Shown here: in pieces, positions 1 through 11,869 of the stretch | Layout: each line of letters begins with the position of its first letter | How positions within the stretch are numbered: the stretch's first letter is position 1 | From: Cyathus striatus | Taxonomy: Eukaryota; Basidiomycota; Agaricomycetes; Agaricales; Nidulariaceae | Assembly (NCBI GenBank): GCA_025738555.1 | Contig: JAOVFP010000006.1 | Location: 5,022,001-5,086,000, forward strand | Reading direction: 5' to 3' | DNA length: 64,000 nt | Notes under the pieces: model-generated | Seen by the model: only the letters and a program-made list of their open reading frames with translations | Database searches by the model: none | What the model was told of the DNA's origin: nothing | Translations under genes and position numbers: made by a program

Positions 1-2237
1 GAATGAAGCTTACAATTGTTCTCAAGTAGTGTTGTAGGTAGGGTTACTAATTTATGGAACAAGACTGAACATAAAAATAAAAATATATAACGAGGTAGAT
101 ACAAAAGCAGGTAGAATATAAAATACTTTATCACCAAGCCAACGGCTTACTGATGCAGGAGGCAAAAAAAGTAATTATTTAATATTACCATACTTTAAAA
201 TATGAATATCTTAGATTAAGTTGCTTAAATGATATTGCATGCTGATTCAATTATTATAGGGCTAAATAACTTAAGCTAAAGTCATCTTACTGGTTCTTAT
301 TTATACCATATTTTTACTCACTATTGTACTACACTGAAATGAATACCTATACAACCAGTGAGGATAATTTGATATTACTCTATTCTTATTGATTTATACT
401 AATAATAGCATGAGCTGATATATTTTTGTCATATATGTACCTATAAAATATGGTATACATTATCACAAATTATTTTACCTACTCTACTGCATAATTTGAT
501 ACATATGCTCACCAGAGCAGTGATTACGGATGCAAGGCGGGGAGCACTGGTTCAATTATCATAGGTATGCTTCTGAGCTGGCGTGGCACAACCCTTTAAT
601 GACCCTGACTCAGAACAATCTGATTCCTTATATGGTACCGATCCATTATCAAGATATAGCACAATACTACAGACTCCCCGACAGGGTGGTATTGAACAGT
701 GTCATTTTCTAGTGAAAAATGGTGCATATGGAAGAATCTCTCCTTGTCCTGGCTACTGATAACTAAAGTCAGCCATGGAGCATCACTACGGTGATGAATG
801 AATGGAATGTAGATGAAATAACGAGGCTCCTGAGAATTTAGAATGTAATAAACGCACTCAATGCCTAGATAATCTTAGCACATGCACAGAGGCTGGAGGT
901 ATTAATCAACCTTCTCGGTAGTTGTATAAAATAAGTTGTGAGAAAAAACAGCACTCTATGTATATCATTTGATAAGTGGATCATGATCATCATGATGTGT
1001 TGGACTTGATGACAGTGATAATAGAGAGCATGCATAGCCAGTGGACCCACGTGTTTGATGGTTCTGACATGATTTCGGATCTCCCAGAGAGTATACAGTT
1101 TGCATGTTCAAGTACCCTATGAATGACCTATTATTTGTTGAGTAGGGGGTTCAGTTTCTTAGGAGACAAAATTACTTGAACCAGTTCCATAGCCTTTCCA
1201 AAAGTGGATCTATAAATCAAAATTTTGTTATGACGGCCAAAGTGCACATTTACATTTAATGCGCTGCGCAAACATTCTGGCCATTGTTTGGTGCACACTT
1301 TTTTGGTCTCAGAGCAGACACTTTTTATCCCAGTGCATACTTACGACTTCTTATATAATGGAGTCACTTAAGAGTCAGGTATGACTATTTAAAATCATAA
1401 AATCATTCATATTTAGGATTTCTGTACTAGATTATTCCCGCTACCTTTTAAGGTAGTAGGGTTATGTAGGGTGATGAAAACAAAATTTTGCAGAGCGAAC
1501 ACCTCCCATCAAGCAGAGTTTGAATATACGTGCAAGCTTGAAATATCAGTCATCTCCGTATCCCAACTAGTTGGAGGCACTTTGGAGGCTTGAAGCTTCT
1601 GCCACATTCAAACCACATTCAGTGCATCATTGATCAATCATCCACTAACGAGTTCTTTTGTATTTTTATTTTGCATCATTACTTACAAGTGTTATGTTAT
1701 ATAGTAGGTTTAGTTATATCTTTCAACCCAGAATACTTCATAGAATATACATTTGCTTGTACATACAAGTTTCCCTTTTGCATTTTTGATATTTCATGCT
1801 ATGTTATGATGTTCAGAACTATCTTTTTACAACAAAATGTCTATGCCATTACACATATTCTCTTGCAAATTTTATATTGACTGTAGCTTGTGGGCCTTGG
1901 GCCCAGATGATAAAAAATTAATTGGTAAGTAACACCTGCAAATATGACTGGAATTTCTGGGATCATTAGAAATGAATTTGGGTGATGTTTTCATGAGAAT
2001 TGGTATTAACAGGATGTCCAACTCCTGTTCAATCAAATTTTGCTGGTACATCTGCTTGTGCACTTTCAACAGGTCTAAGCTTAACTAACTATATAAATGA
2101 TATATAATATATTTATTGGAGAGAATGTCAGGCTGTGTCTGGTAGTGGGCCTTGCCACTAGTCAGCCTTATTGATTTATATAGTATTCAATACACCTTTA
2201 CAATGCACACATCAAAGTCACGTGCTCATGCAGCCAC
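1..2237. other. AT-rich region without a recognisable gene
   Basis: No ORF longer than about 96 codons is present and none of the translations resembles a known family. The stretch is AT-rich with scattered short inverted repeats. It holds one copy of a dispersed repeat at 1432-1512, described separately. The left edge may be flank or untranslated sequence of the LINE that follows, but no boundary can be fixed. Confidence 0.5.
1432..1512 (+). repeat. Dispersed repeat, copy 1 (inverted copy at 56186-56268)
   Basis: About 80 bp recur in inverted orientation at 56186-56268 with only a few differences. Each copy contains a short hairpin, CTACCTT + 2 nt + AAGGTAG, followed by GTAGGGTTATGTAGGGTGATG and a conserved GCAGAGCGAACACCTCCCAT stretch. 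The loop dinucleotide differs (TT here; the other copy reads differently in its own orientation). Probably a fragment of an unnamed interspersed element. Confidence 0.6.
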
Positions 2238-2281
2238 AGCCACTTCCTATGGGGTGATGCATCACCCTGTAGGAAGTGGCT
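2238..2281. repeat. 44 bp near-perfect palindrome just upstream of the LINE
   Basis: AGCCACTTCCTA pairs with TAGGAAGTGGCT, and the centre GGGTGATGCATCACCC is itself a perfect palindrome; a few unpaired bases separate the two parts. It lies about 180 bp before the first ATG of LINE ORF1, so it may belong to the element's 5' untranslated region. It could equally be an unrelated hairpin. Confidence 0.55.
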
Positions 2282-2459
2282 GTTGATGGGAGGAGTTGAT
2301 CTGACATTTAAAAAACCACCATCATCACAACATTTTCCCATGGTAAATTTTCTCTGAGCTGGATGTCATTCACAACACTCTCACTCTACACTTCCTCTTA
2401 TCACTATATCTCTGCTTTCTCCTGGTTCTTTGTGATCGCAGCTTTTGAATGGCACCGAT

Positions 2460-4406
2460 ATGGCACAGCCCCCACCACGGATAGACCCTGAAGGAAAGGC
2501 ACCTTGACCAACACTGCAGCTCCCCTTGTCAACATGCACCCCTGTGACACACAGGTGCCAATCTTTGTCTGCCACAAATGGAAAGCCCCCAGCAATAGAA
2601 CTCACAACCAGTACTCAACAGACAAGATCCATAACAGCTCCGAACAAAGCCCCAGAAAAACCATTGCCGCAGATGTCTCCACAGGAGGCCCAGGATGTTC
2701 TCCACCAAGGAAGTTACCTGGAATTGGGATGTGGTTTGAATGTATTGATGGCATGCACAATTCTCAATCAGGTGGCAAGCCAACTACCAGTGGCAAATCG
2801 AGGTAAGTATGGTTCAATCATTAGGGCAGTGGCTGCACTGCTTGAGGATAAAGTGTTCAATGTAATTGTGGCAAAAACACAAACTGTGTTGGATGGCCAG
2901 ATGGAATGACTTGACCAGGCACTGAAAAGGCTTGAGGTCAGTCAGTCCCGAACCTCCTTGCTAGTGCACTGTCTGGAGGAGGGTGCTGCGGGATCCATTC
3001 CAACTCAGATGGATGGGGGAGGCTTGGACTCACCCATAGGCCACTCAACATATGCCAACATGTTGGCTTCAGCTGCCACTCCCCATTCAAGTGCTATTTA
3101 TGCTGCCATGTTATGAGATATCCAAGTTCCCATTAAGCTCACTAATCCACACTGCTCTGACCCCAATGATGTGGGCAATCTAACCCCACATGAGTGGGTT
3201 GTGAAGGCCAATTTAGCATTGAATGGAATCCCAGAATCCATGTCCCCATGCCCTGATGGGGCACACATTGTGGCTGCCCACTGCACAGGGAGCCAGATCA
3301 TTCTTGAGGCTAACACAGCACTCATGGCAGGATGGCTGAAGGGGAAAGGAGTTATGGCATCATTCATATCTCATTTTGATGGCTCGTCCACTTTCAATCT
3401 CTCCTTATTTTCTGCTGTTGCTGAATTCATTCCTACCTCCTTCCATCCCACACTGTCCACTGTCTTCAATGACATTGAGGAGGCCAGTGGGCTAAAATTG
3501 GGATCCATAACCGAGGCTAAGCCTCTCAAGGACCCAGGATACTGGAAAGAGGGTCAATGATTCACTCACTTTTTATTTGCTTTCTCTGACCAAAAGAGTG
3601 CTAACCATGCTATATTTAATGATATGGTCATTGAAGGGGCAAGGGTGCAAGTATGAAAATTCCTCCCAGAACCCACCCAATGCCTTCACTGCCAGCGCTT
3701 TGGGCATTTTGCTAGAGAGTGCAAGGCCACTATTCCTGTTTGTGCACATTGTGCAGGTCCTCATACCATGACAGTGTGCACAATCCCTAATGGGGATTTC
3801 TCCACTCACCAATGCACAAATTGTGGCCTAAAGGGTCATGGAGCTGCAGCATGCTTCTGTGCAATCTTTGCCCATAGACTATGGGTGTTTTACAACCACT
3901 CAGATACGGCAAAATATGTCAGTTTTCCCTCCAGTGACCCTAGCACCTGGAAAATGGTGGTCTGTAAAGCACCATGGGGAATATCAGGTTCAGCTTGGGC
4001 AGCTGCAGCACATCCTATATGCACAACTCACACTCCCTCTTCACAGATTGATAATCCCTCTGATACATGTACTGAGCCCACAGCTATGGCATGTATGATG
4101 GGGCCTCTGCCTGAACCCTCTTTACAGCTGTGGTCTCAGGCTGATACAGCTAGGAGGCCTGCTGGTAAGGTGACTACCAGACAAGCCACACCAGCCCCAT
4201 CAGGGTCTTATGCAGGTCAGCCTGCCGGCTCCTCACAGGACCCTCTGCTTGAGAGAGCACATGGAGTGTGCCATGGCACTCTGGATGGATATGTATCCAG
4301 GTCCCATCCATCCTCTCAGGCATCTGAACTCCCTCCAACATGCTCATGGGCAGGGGAAATGGAGGAGGGAGAAGTGTCACAGGTCAGGGTTGTGTCATCT
4401 TTATGA
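2460..4406 (+). pseudogene. LINE ORF1: Gag-like nucleic-acid-binding protein, five in-frame TGA
   Basis: The ATG at 2460 opens a frame (MAQPPPRIDPEGKAP) that continues to 4406. It is interrupted only by TGA at 2505, 2907, 3114, 3558 and 3654; there is no shift of frame. The C-terminal third carries three zinc-knuckle motifs: CLHCQRFGHFAREC, then a CxxC spacing variant beginning CAHCAG, then CTNCGLKGHGAAAC (about 3690-3855). In this LINE group the product binds element RNA. The first stop lies where PTLQLP follows, so CGA (Arg) to TGA explains it; the other sites fit the same change. The final TGA at 4404 may be the true end. Confidence 0.85.
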
Positions 4407-4414
4407 GTGATGAC

Positions 4415-7400
4415 AATCAGGAAGACAAGTCACAGTGGGAGCTCAGGTTCTGGCAACAGAACATGAATGGCTCCCTGTTAGGGCACCAAGACTTATTGGT
4501 GACCTTGGGACAGACTGAGTATGATATATGTGCAGTGCAAGAACCCTTTATCAGGTTTAATGGTAAATCCAGAGCCAATCCTTATTGGCAACCAGTTTAC
4601 CCATCAGCATGAGCACCCGAGAGGCAGGTGGCATGCTCATTGTTGCTGGTCAACACTTCAGTCTCTACTAATGCCTGGGCTGAAGTCCCAGTGCATTCTT
4701 CTGATGTCACCACAATTCATCTCCACTTGAATGGGGGACAGATACTTTTTATTTTCAATATCTATCTGGCATGCACACATAATGATGTGTTGTGCCCTAT
4801 TGTCACTGCCATGTGAGACATCAATTCTCAGCCTCTGTGGGTAGGAGAATCAAGACACTTCATGTGGCTAGGAGATTTCAACTGCCATCACCCCTTATGG
4901 GATGAAGAACACAATCATCACCTCTTCACTAACCAGGCCCTGCAGCTCACACAGCCATTACTCCATTTACTAACACAATACCAGCTGCAAATGGCACTTC
5001 CAAAGGATGTCCTCACCTTGGAGGCATTCAACACAAAGAACTTGACGCATGTTGACCAAGTGTTTCTCAGTGAAGAACTTATGGATCACATTATCATATG
5101 CACTACAGCACCTGCATTCTGCCCCCTGCAAGTAGATCATTTTCCTATTGTTACAAAATTGATGGCCTCCACACAGGTTGCAAAGGGATGCCCACAATGT
5201 AACTTCAAGAAGGTAAACTGGGATGAATTTTGGGGTGATTTAGAGGCCAGATTACAGGCTTTCCCTCCACAAATTGCTTTCACATCAGTGGAAGAATTTG
5301 ACTTGGGCCTGACAGCCTTCAGTGACATAGTCTCAAGGACTATTGTGGACAATGTTCCACTAATTCAGATGTCCCCACACACCAAGTGATGGTGGAACAT
5401 GGAACTAGCAGATCTTAAACAGGTCAAAGTACAACTGGCTTGAAAGGCCTATCAACTACAATGTCAACCTAACCATGATTGCTATGAGGCAGTCCAGGTA
5501 GCTACTCAACTCTATGCAAGTAAGGTAGAGGAGGCAAAGGATAAGACCTGGCTCAGATACCTGGAGAGTCTGATGGACTCTACAATCTGGGAGGCAGGGA
5601 GAGTGATCACTGCATCAGGCACTGACAGTGGGTGAGCATGGATACCTAACTTGGTTAAATGTGACCCAGTTACTAAGATGGTGCAATATATGGCACATAT
5701 GAATGAGGTGAAGTGCCAGATGTTTAAAGAAGTGTTCTTTCTCTTGGGCACAGCTGTGGCTGCACCCCCGGAGGATACAGTGTACCCAACTCCAGCTTGG
5801 GAGTTCACTAACTTCACCAATGAGCAGATTAGACAGGCAATCAGCCAGGTTAATCCCACCAAAGCTACTCGACCAGACTCCATTCCCAATGTGGTAATAA
5901 AGGAGTGTGGTGACATCCTTCTACCATACCTGGGCCCAATGTTTCATGCCACAGTTTCACTACAGCATTTCCTGGCTTCATAGGCTTGTACTGAGACTCT
6001 GGTATTAAGGAAGCCAGGTAAGGCAGACTATTCCTCCCCATCCTCATGGAGACCAATAGTTCTATCTGATGGATTGGCATGGCTCCTCAATAGCTGCATG
6101 GCAGAGGAACTCACTGTTATGTCAGAACATTGCAAACTTCTACCAGCCAATCACCTGGGTGGGCAGCCAGGTCGAGCAATAACTGACTCCCTTCAATTGA
6201 TGGTATATGCAGTTAAAGCAGCTTGGCAGCAGGGGGAAGTAGCTTCTATGTTAAGCCTTGATGTTAAGGGGGCATTCCCCAGTGTGTCACTGGACCACCT
6301 CTATCATGAGCTACATCTGCAAGAGATCCCTCCAGACCTGATAGATTGGTTGAAACAGGCACACACCCCTTGGAGCATAACCATGGTATATAATGACTAT
6401 GTATCAGAAGAGATCAGGTTGGATTCCGGTTTGGATCAGGGCAATTCAAGTTCATCCATCCTGTTCTTAATCTATAATGCAGGCTTGATAGAGGTCACTC
6501 GAGATGCTAGCTTATCAGTCCTCTTTATTGATGATTCATCATTACTCTACACTGGGAACTCATTCCAGGAGACACATCAGGCCATACACTCAGCTATGAC
6601 ATGAGAGGGTGGGGTTTTGGATTGGGCACAGGATCACAATTGTGAGTTTGGGATAGAAAAATTTCAACTCTGTGATTTCATGAGATGTCGAGTTTGCAAC
6701 ACATCTCTTCTTTGATATTTTGGCCGTACTGAGAGCCAATGTCGGTGCAACATTCCAGCTCCATGCTCAGCTATGGAACTTAGGGGAAGAGACATACCAT
6801 CCACACCCACAGTTTGCTTTTTGGGGGTGGTGTTTGACAGCGAACTCCATTGGGGACCCCAACTGGCTGCTGTTCTGGCCAAGGGTCAATGGTGGATACA
6901 GCAAGTGGCATGGCTAGCTTGACCATCCAAGGGTGCATCAGGGGCATGTATCAAATGCTTATATATCTCACAAGCTATTCCTCATATTTTATACACAGCT
7001 GATCTCTTTCTCATTCCTCCAGATCTTTCCTGCCCTTCATCCACCACTGGCATTGCCAAACTACACTCTCTACAGAGGCAAGCAGCTCTGCTCATTACAG
7101 GGGGACTAAGGTCCACACCTAATGACACACTGGACAGTCTAGCAGGCCTATTACCATTTCATCTTTTACTGGCACAATGCCAACACCGCACTCTCTTACA
7201 TTATTGTACCCTCCCTGCTACTAATCCCATTAACACCATAGTTTCATATGCTAGGAACCGGAAGAAGCTATGCATACACAATTCTCCACTTCACTTACTC
7301 TTTCATGCATATTCTATCAATCTGAGGGAGATGGAGAAAGTCTTGCCAACACAACATTCCCCAGGTTGGACTCCCCCTTTTTTGACTTGCATAGTGGTGG

Positions 7401-8395
7401 ACAAGGAGATGGCAGCAGCACTAGATGGGGCAGACACAGCAGACATCATAATCTACACAGACAGTTCAGGATATAAGGGACAAATTGGGTCATCCACAGT
7501 CCTCTATTGAGGAGGACAGGAAATTGCATGCCTCAGATATCTTCTCGGTTCAGACTCACACCATGTCATTTTCAGCACAGAATGTACCAGCCTCCTCCTG
7601 GGAGCTCACCTACTCAGCAAACAAGAATTCACATCAGTCACATTTGCAATTGATAACCAGGCATCAATCTTGGCAGCAGGGAGCCACTATCCTCGATCAG
7701 GTCACTATATCAGTGACAAATTTCTAACAGTGCTGGCAGAAGTGATTGATGCTGAAGTAGAGGTCACTCTACAATGGGTCCCAGGTCATTGGGATATCAA
7801 AGGCAACAAGGTGGCAGACCAGGAAGTGAAACAGGCGATTACACAGGGATCTCATCCATGCAAGGAGCTGCCACACCTACTTTGACACACCCTCCCCATC
7901 TCCAAGTCAGCAATCAACTCAATCCACAAGAAAAAGATCAATGCAGTGGCAGAGAGCCACTGGCAGTCTTCACCATGTCACTCATGAGTCAGCCATAACA
8001 TTCCAGCTAAGTCATCCACCTTTAACTCAATGCTGCTACTGCACCTTCCATGCAAATTGATGAGCCTCATTACACAGTTGGTCACAGGGCACATCGCCCT
8101 CAACAAATACCTCCATCACATAGGCAAGGTACCCTCTCCCATGTGCAGAAAATGCTCTACAAACTCTCCGGAGACTGTAGATCACATCCTCCTATGGTGT
8201 CTGACATATGTGAATTGAAGAGCTCCTCTTTTCATGCAATGCTCTAACCAATGCAGGAGCATCTCCTTGCACCATATCCTCGCAAATCCTGAGAACCTAT
8301 CAGCACTTGCTAGCTACATCAACACAACAGGTTGCCTCAAACAGACACTTGGGACTATACCACTATGGAGCCTGACAACAGGAGGGGAAGAATAG
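4415..8395 (+). pseudogene. LINE ORF2: endonuclease, reverse transcriptase and RNase H, about 13 in-frame stops
   Basis: One frame runs from about 4.4 to 8.4 kb. Endonuclease signatures are QNMNGS, CAVQEPF, WLGDFNCHHPLW (about 4863-4900) and the final DHFP. Reverse transcriptase signatures are ATRPDSIPN, LRKPGK, LDVKGAFPSV, GLDQGNSSSS and the catalytic FIDDSSLL (about 6525). RNase H shows YTDSSGYKG (about 7455) and WVPGHWDIKGNKVADQE (about 7775). The C-terminal zinc motif is CRKCSTNSPETVDHILLWC. TGA codons occur at 4610, 4814, 5387, 5441, 5633, 6602, 6713, 6920, 7508, 7883, 7985 and 8216, and one TAG at 5981. Several sit where arginine or tryptophan is expected. The RNase H places it with Tad/I-like elements. 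Confidence 0.88.
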
Positions 8396-9417
8396 AAGTA
8401 GAAGAAAGGATGAGGCAAGGAGATTTCATTCTTGTTTCAATATTTCACAATAGCTTTCACATCGTACAAAGTGCTCAGTCACACACAGCTCAACAACCGC
8501 TTCACTGCTTTGGCATTCAGCCACTTACACCAAAAATATGGTGCATGCTCACTCACAGTGATGCCTCCAGCCCCACACCTCCTGGTGTCCTTCCTTCGGC
8601 AGGGCATCCCAAGTTACATATTATACTGCCACTCTTATGCTTGCTACAAGCTCTCATCTCCTCTTACATTACTTATTATATTACCTTAACATACAGTAGA
8701 TGCTACATTGTTGCAACATATGGCCTTCCATAACCAACATAAAATACAGGATTTAAAATAAATAAAAAGATGGGAGGAGTTGCTTTTGGAAATTTCAGTA
8801 ATGACACCCTCTTGGATGTATACATTTGCACTGTTCATGTTTGTGTTCCTGCTGGCTACTGCACCTGAGGCTATTCCCTTATGGTAAATTCCCCTCCTCC
8901 CTTCATTTTTTGGTTGTTCCATTGTACCCACTTTTGTCATTCCTCAGACACTATTCTCTGTTCATCTCACAATTCTTCCTTCCTCCCTTCTCAATTCACT
9001 CCCTCCTCTTTTATGATCACATTATCTTTCCACCTCCTTCATTATTCATTTCTCTCTTCTCTATGTAACACATTAATGCCTCTAACAGAAGCCTCTTCCA
9101 CATGTCAACCCTCTTCTCTCATGAGTCTGTTCTCCCCATATGATCCACACCACCCAAGCAAGCTCAGTGGCAATCCAGTGAAGCCTGTGGTGTTTCACAT
9201 TGTGGAGGATGTGGGAGTGTCAGTTTTTAGCTTGGGAAGGCATGGAAGAGTGTTATCCATCATCAGTTAGTGTTTGGTTCATCCTTTCTATTTGTTTTCA
9301 TATCTACCTTCTTTGGGATTCTTGTTCTTTTTTCCTTATTGCACATTTCTCTGTTGCTTCACTCCTTTTTGACATTAAAACATAACTAACTCTGTCTACT
9401 CTGTAGATATTACCACT
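8396..9417. other. LINE 3' flank and pyrimidine-rich DNA, no gene
   Basis: The plus strand is rich in C and T, especially 8890-9080. Open frames here have low-complexity Ser/Phe/Leu translations typical of such tracts. The stretch may contain the 3' untranslated region of the LINE, but no poly-A tail or short tandem end repeat marks its end. Confidence 0.4.
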
Positions 9418-9700
9418 GTTGGGATTTCAGCCGGCACCTTGATATCTAGCAGATTAGTCACATGTTATGTAAGTGAGAGGGTAGGGGATTATTGGAGAAT
9501 GTAGTAGTACATGTTGGAATATACAGGAAGATTATGGTAGTATTTGGAATTGGAATTGGTAGATTATAGTAGCATACACTAGAAAATAGTAGTTACTTGT
9601 CTATTATGTATATAAGTCCTCTGTATGAGGCACTAGCAATCTCAAGTTCTCATTCACACTTTAAATCAAACACTCAAAATCACAACAACCACTGCATTTC
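9418..9700 (+). mobile_element. Possible LTR-like promoter module
   Basis: The segment starts TGTTGGGATTTCAG and contains a good TATA box (GTATATAAG, about 9608). This is followed about 30-60 bp later by CA-rich sequence (CAAGTTCTCATTCACAC), which resembles the layout of a fungal Ty1/copia-type LTR. No matching second LTR, primer-binding site, gag-pol frame or target duplication was found, so a host promoter is an equal reading. Confidence 0.22.
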
Positions 9701-10667
9701 TGCTCATTCATGTCTCCTAATGCTCACTGGACCTACCCTCAGCACTCTCACCATTTCTACTTCCCATTGCACAATCATTCTCTTTGTGTCATTCCCAGCT
9801 CTTGCATATTTATCATTGCTCTACTCCTTCCTTGTGCCATTCCCCTTCCTCATTTCATACCTCTAATTTATGTCCTTTATCTTCTTCACTCTCCTCCCTA
9901 GTGTTGAATGGGTTGTCACCATTGTGAGGAAAAGGAACAAGGTGCCTACAGCCTGTGAAGGGGGGAATGTGAACTACAGTCTAACCAGATGTGCAGTGGT
10001 GGTGATAGTGCCTAGCAAGACATACACAGGTGTCAGCCAGAGGTAATGACAAGTGAGCCATGCCTGGTGTGGGCATAGGGAAGAGGAAGTCTTGACTCAG
10101 GCCAGTGCAAGGGTGATAATGTAGTGGATTAATGACAAAGAGTACAATGTATGATACAATGAGCTATCTACAAAGGGATGTTTGTATGTGTTATTATCTA
10201 AAGGGTCCGCGTGGTCTGTTCAGTTCAACACCTAGTCCACCTTCCCACTTGCGATTTCAATTTTCACGGCATGACGTTCACTTCATTTCTTGATTATCTT
10301 CTCGTCTACCTTCCATCTCCCATGTTTCCTCACAATCTTACACTACCCTCAAAGAAGACACCAGGGATTTATTTTATATTCATCTGTTCACTTTCTCATT
10401 CAGTTGTCTTATGTTTTCTCCTCTCTCCAGTACGTAATATCGCTTTTGTACACGTCCACCCATCTCTAACTTATATATCACAAAGATCATGTTTTGCATA
10501 TCAGCTGGCATTATGATATATATGTATACGACATGACTATGAAACGAAATCGTAACATATTCCGACATGTCTTTCGTGTTCAAGTTTCCCCATTCACTTT
10601 AAGTTTGATCAGATAGAAAGAACTTGCACATCCGAATCACAACTGATATGAGTGATATAACTAGCAT
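9701..10667. other. No recognisable gene
   Basis: The sequence between the LTR-like segment and the minus-strand membrane-protein gene shows only short open frames with no family resemblance. The last 150 bp probably form the 3' flank of the gene at 10668-11869. Confidence 0.4.
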
Positions 10668-11869
10668 TCAAGCTGGAGATTTGGCATCCAGCGCGTCCGT
10701 GACATTAAACTTGTTTTGTGTGAGTTGTACAATCGTTTGGGAATTGTATACTTTCCCCTGCATCACTCGATATATCAGAATCATAGGAGCCAGAACCTAA
10801 TTCGTCGAAGATTAGCACTTGCCTACGATATAATATATGTAACCCATTCACCTGAAGCTGTCCAATAACTTGAAAGAATGTTAATCCGAATTTGACACAG
10901 TTGGGTATTAATGAAGTTGCAAGCAGTATCGCTTGACCAATACCGACGAGTGCTTGGGATTCCACCAGCATTGCGACTACACTGATATATTCATTCCCAT
11001 AACTTCTTCCTAATGCCTTTCGAATTCGAGATCGGAACAGCAGCAGTCTTCCAACGACCAAGGTCGTCAGCATCATGTTTTGAATCAGAGTTAATATTTC
11101 GAAGGCCGCAACGACGTGATTCATGTTCCGCTGTTAGATAGTTGGTTGTTAGCATGTTCTAAATCAAGATGATTGCTTGAAAGTCATTACGAAAGGAAAG
11201 TTATTCCAGGATGCCAGACCGGCAACAACGCAGGAACCATGGACACCCAGTCCTAATAGATTAAATCACAATTAGTCAGCTTTAACAGATATTCATAGAA
11301 TATGGTGTCGATAACTTACCGATGGTTGCAGTTTGAAGCAGTGAAGAGAATACAAAGATACTCCATTTCAAACGTTTATTAAAGTCGTGATAAACGGCTA
11401 GAAAGCGCCACATCTGATTGACACCATTTAGCCTCTATTACTTGGATACTCTCAAGTATAAATTTCATACCATAATTATATCGACCAACCAAGATGTCAA
11501 GATAAAGCAAATCATTTCCAACCATACGCTAGGAGCCCTAGTAATTTCATAAATGTTTATGATGTTACTGCATGTAATGGATAGTAATTCGGTTGTTTTT
11601 TGGAGGCAACCAGTGACTTGAAGGGTGCTTAAAACGAAGGTCACCACAACATATACCGATAGGATCCACTGCTGTTTACTGAGCGTATTTTTTCCCATAA
11701 CATGCTTAGCAATTATGCGTAAATACGCAATCCCGACCAGGACGACTGCCCCATATATAATACCAGCAATTACGTTGCCGTAAATCCACATTTTTGCTCC
11801 ATCTATAATCGTCAGTATAATTTCATTACAAGCCTGGAAGTCGGGAGTTTCAGGAGTGGGAGTAGTCAT
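10668..11869 (-). CDS. Agaricomycete multi-pass membrane protein (repeated family), apparently intact
   Basis: Exon 1 starts at the ATG at 11869 (MTTPTPETPDF...) and holds hydrophobic segments around WIYGNVIAGIIYGAVVLVGI, WILSVYVVVTFVLSTLQV and ICFILTSWLVDIIMV. Later exons are MWRFLAVYHDF... (about 11410-11330), GLGVHGSCVVAGLASWNNF (about 11250) and the conserved block near 11120-10860 (TLVVGRLLLFRSRIRKALG, then EYISVVAMLVESQALVGIGQ). The last exon begins VLAPMILIYRVMQGK and stops at 10668-10670. This matches a large Agaricomycete family with a TLLIVGRLL...R..LG..Y...Y.S...M..ESQAL signature and an I-YRV-QG tail. Its molecular function is unknown; a seven-segment receptor-like role is often inferred. 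Introns are short with GT-AG ends. Confidence 0.8.

Larger units (their letters stand above)
2460..8395 (+). mobile_element. Tad/I-like non-LTR retrotransposon (LINE), inactivated
   Basis: Two long coding frames follow each other on the plus strand, with the domain order of Tad1/I-group LINEs: ORF1 with three zinc knuckles, then ORF2 with AP-endonuclease, reverse transcriptase, RNase H and a final CCHC motif. The coordinates cover coding sequence only; the 5' and 3' untranslated ends and any target duplication could not be fixed. No frameshift was found over 5.9 kb, yet about 17 TGA and one TAG interrupt the frames. Visually the element is poor in CG dinucleotides. Both facts point to C-to-T decay at CpG sites rather than old random drift. 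Confidence 0.9.

Noticed and set aside
2460..8395. TGA read as a sense codon in the LINE
   Set aside because: Nearly all premature stops are TGA, which could suggest recoding. CGA-to-TGA transition at CpG explains them, and host genes in the window use TGA as a normal stop (for example 47287-47289).
8826..9385. 80-129-codon frames rich in Ser, Phe and Leu
   Set aside because: They come from a pyrimidine-rich tract, overlap in different frames and lack any conserved motif.
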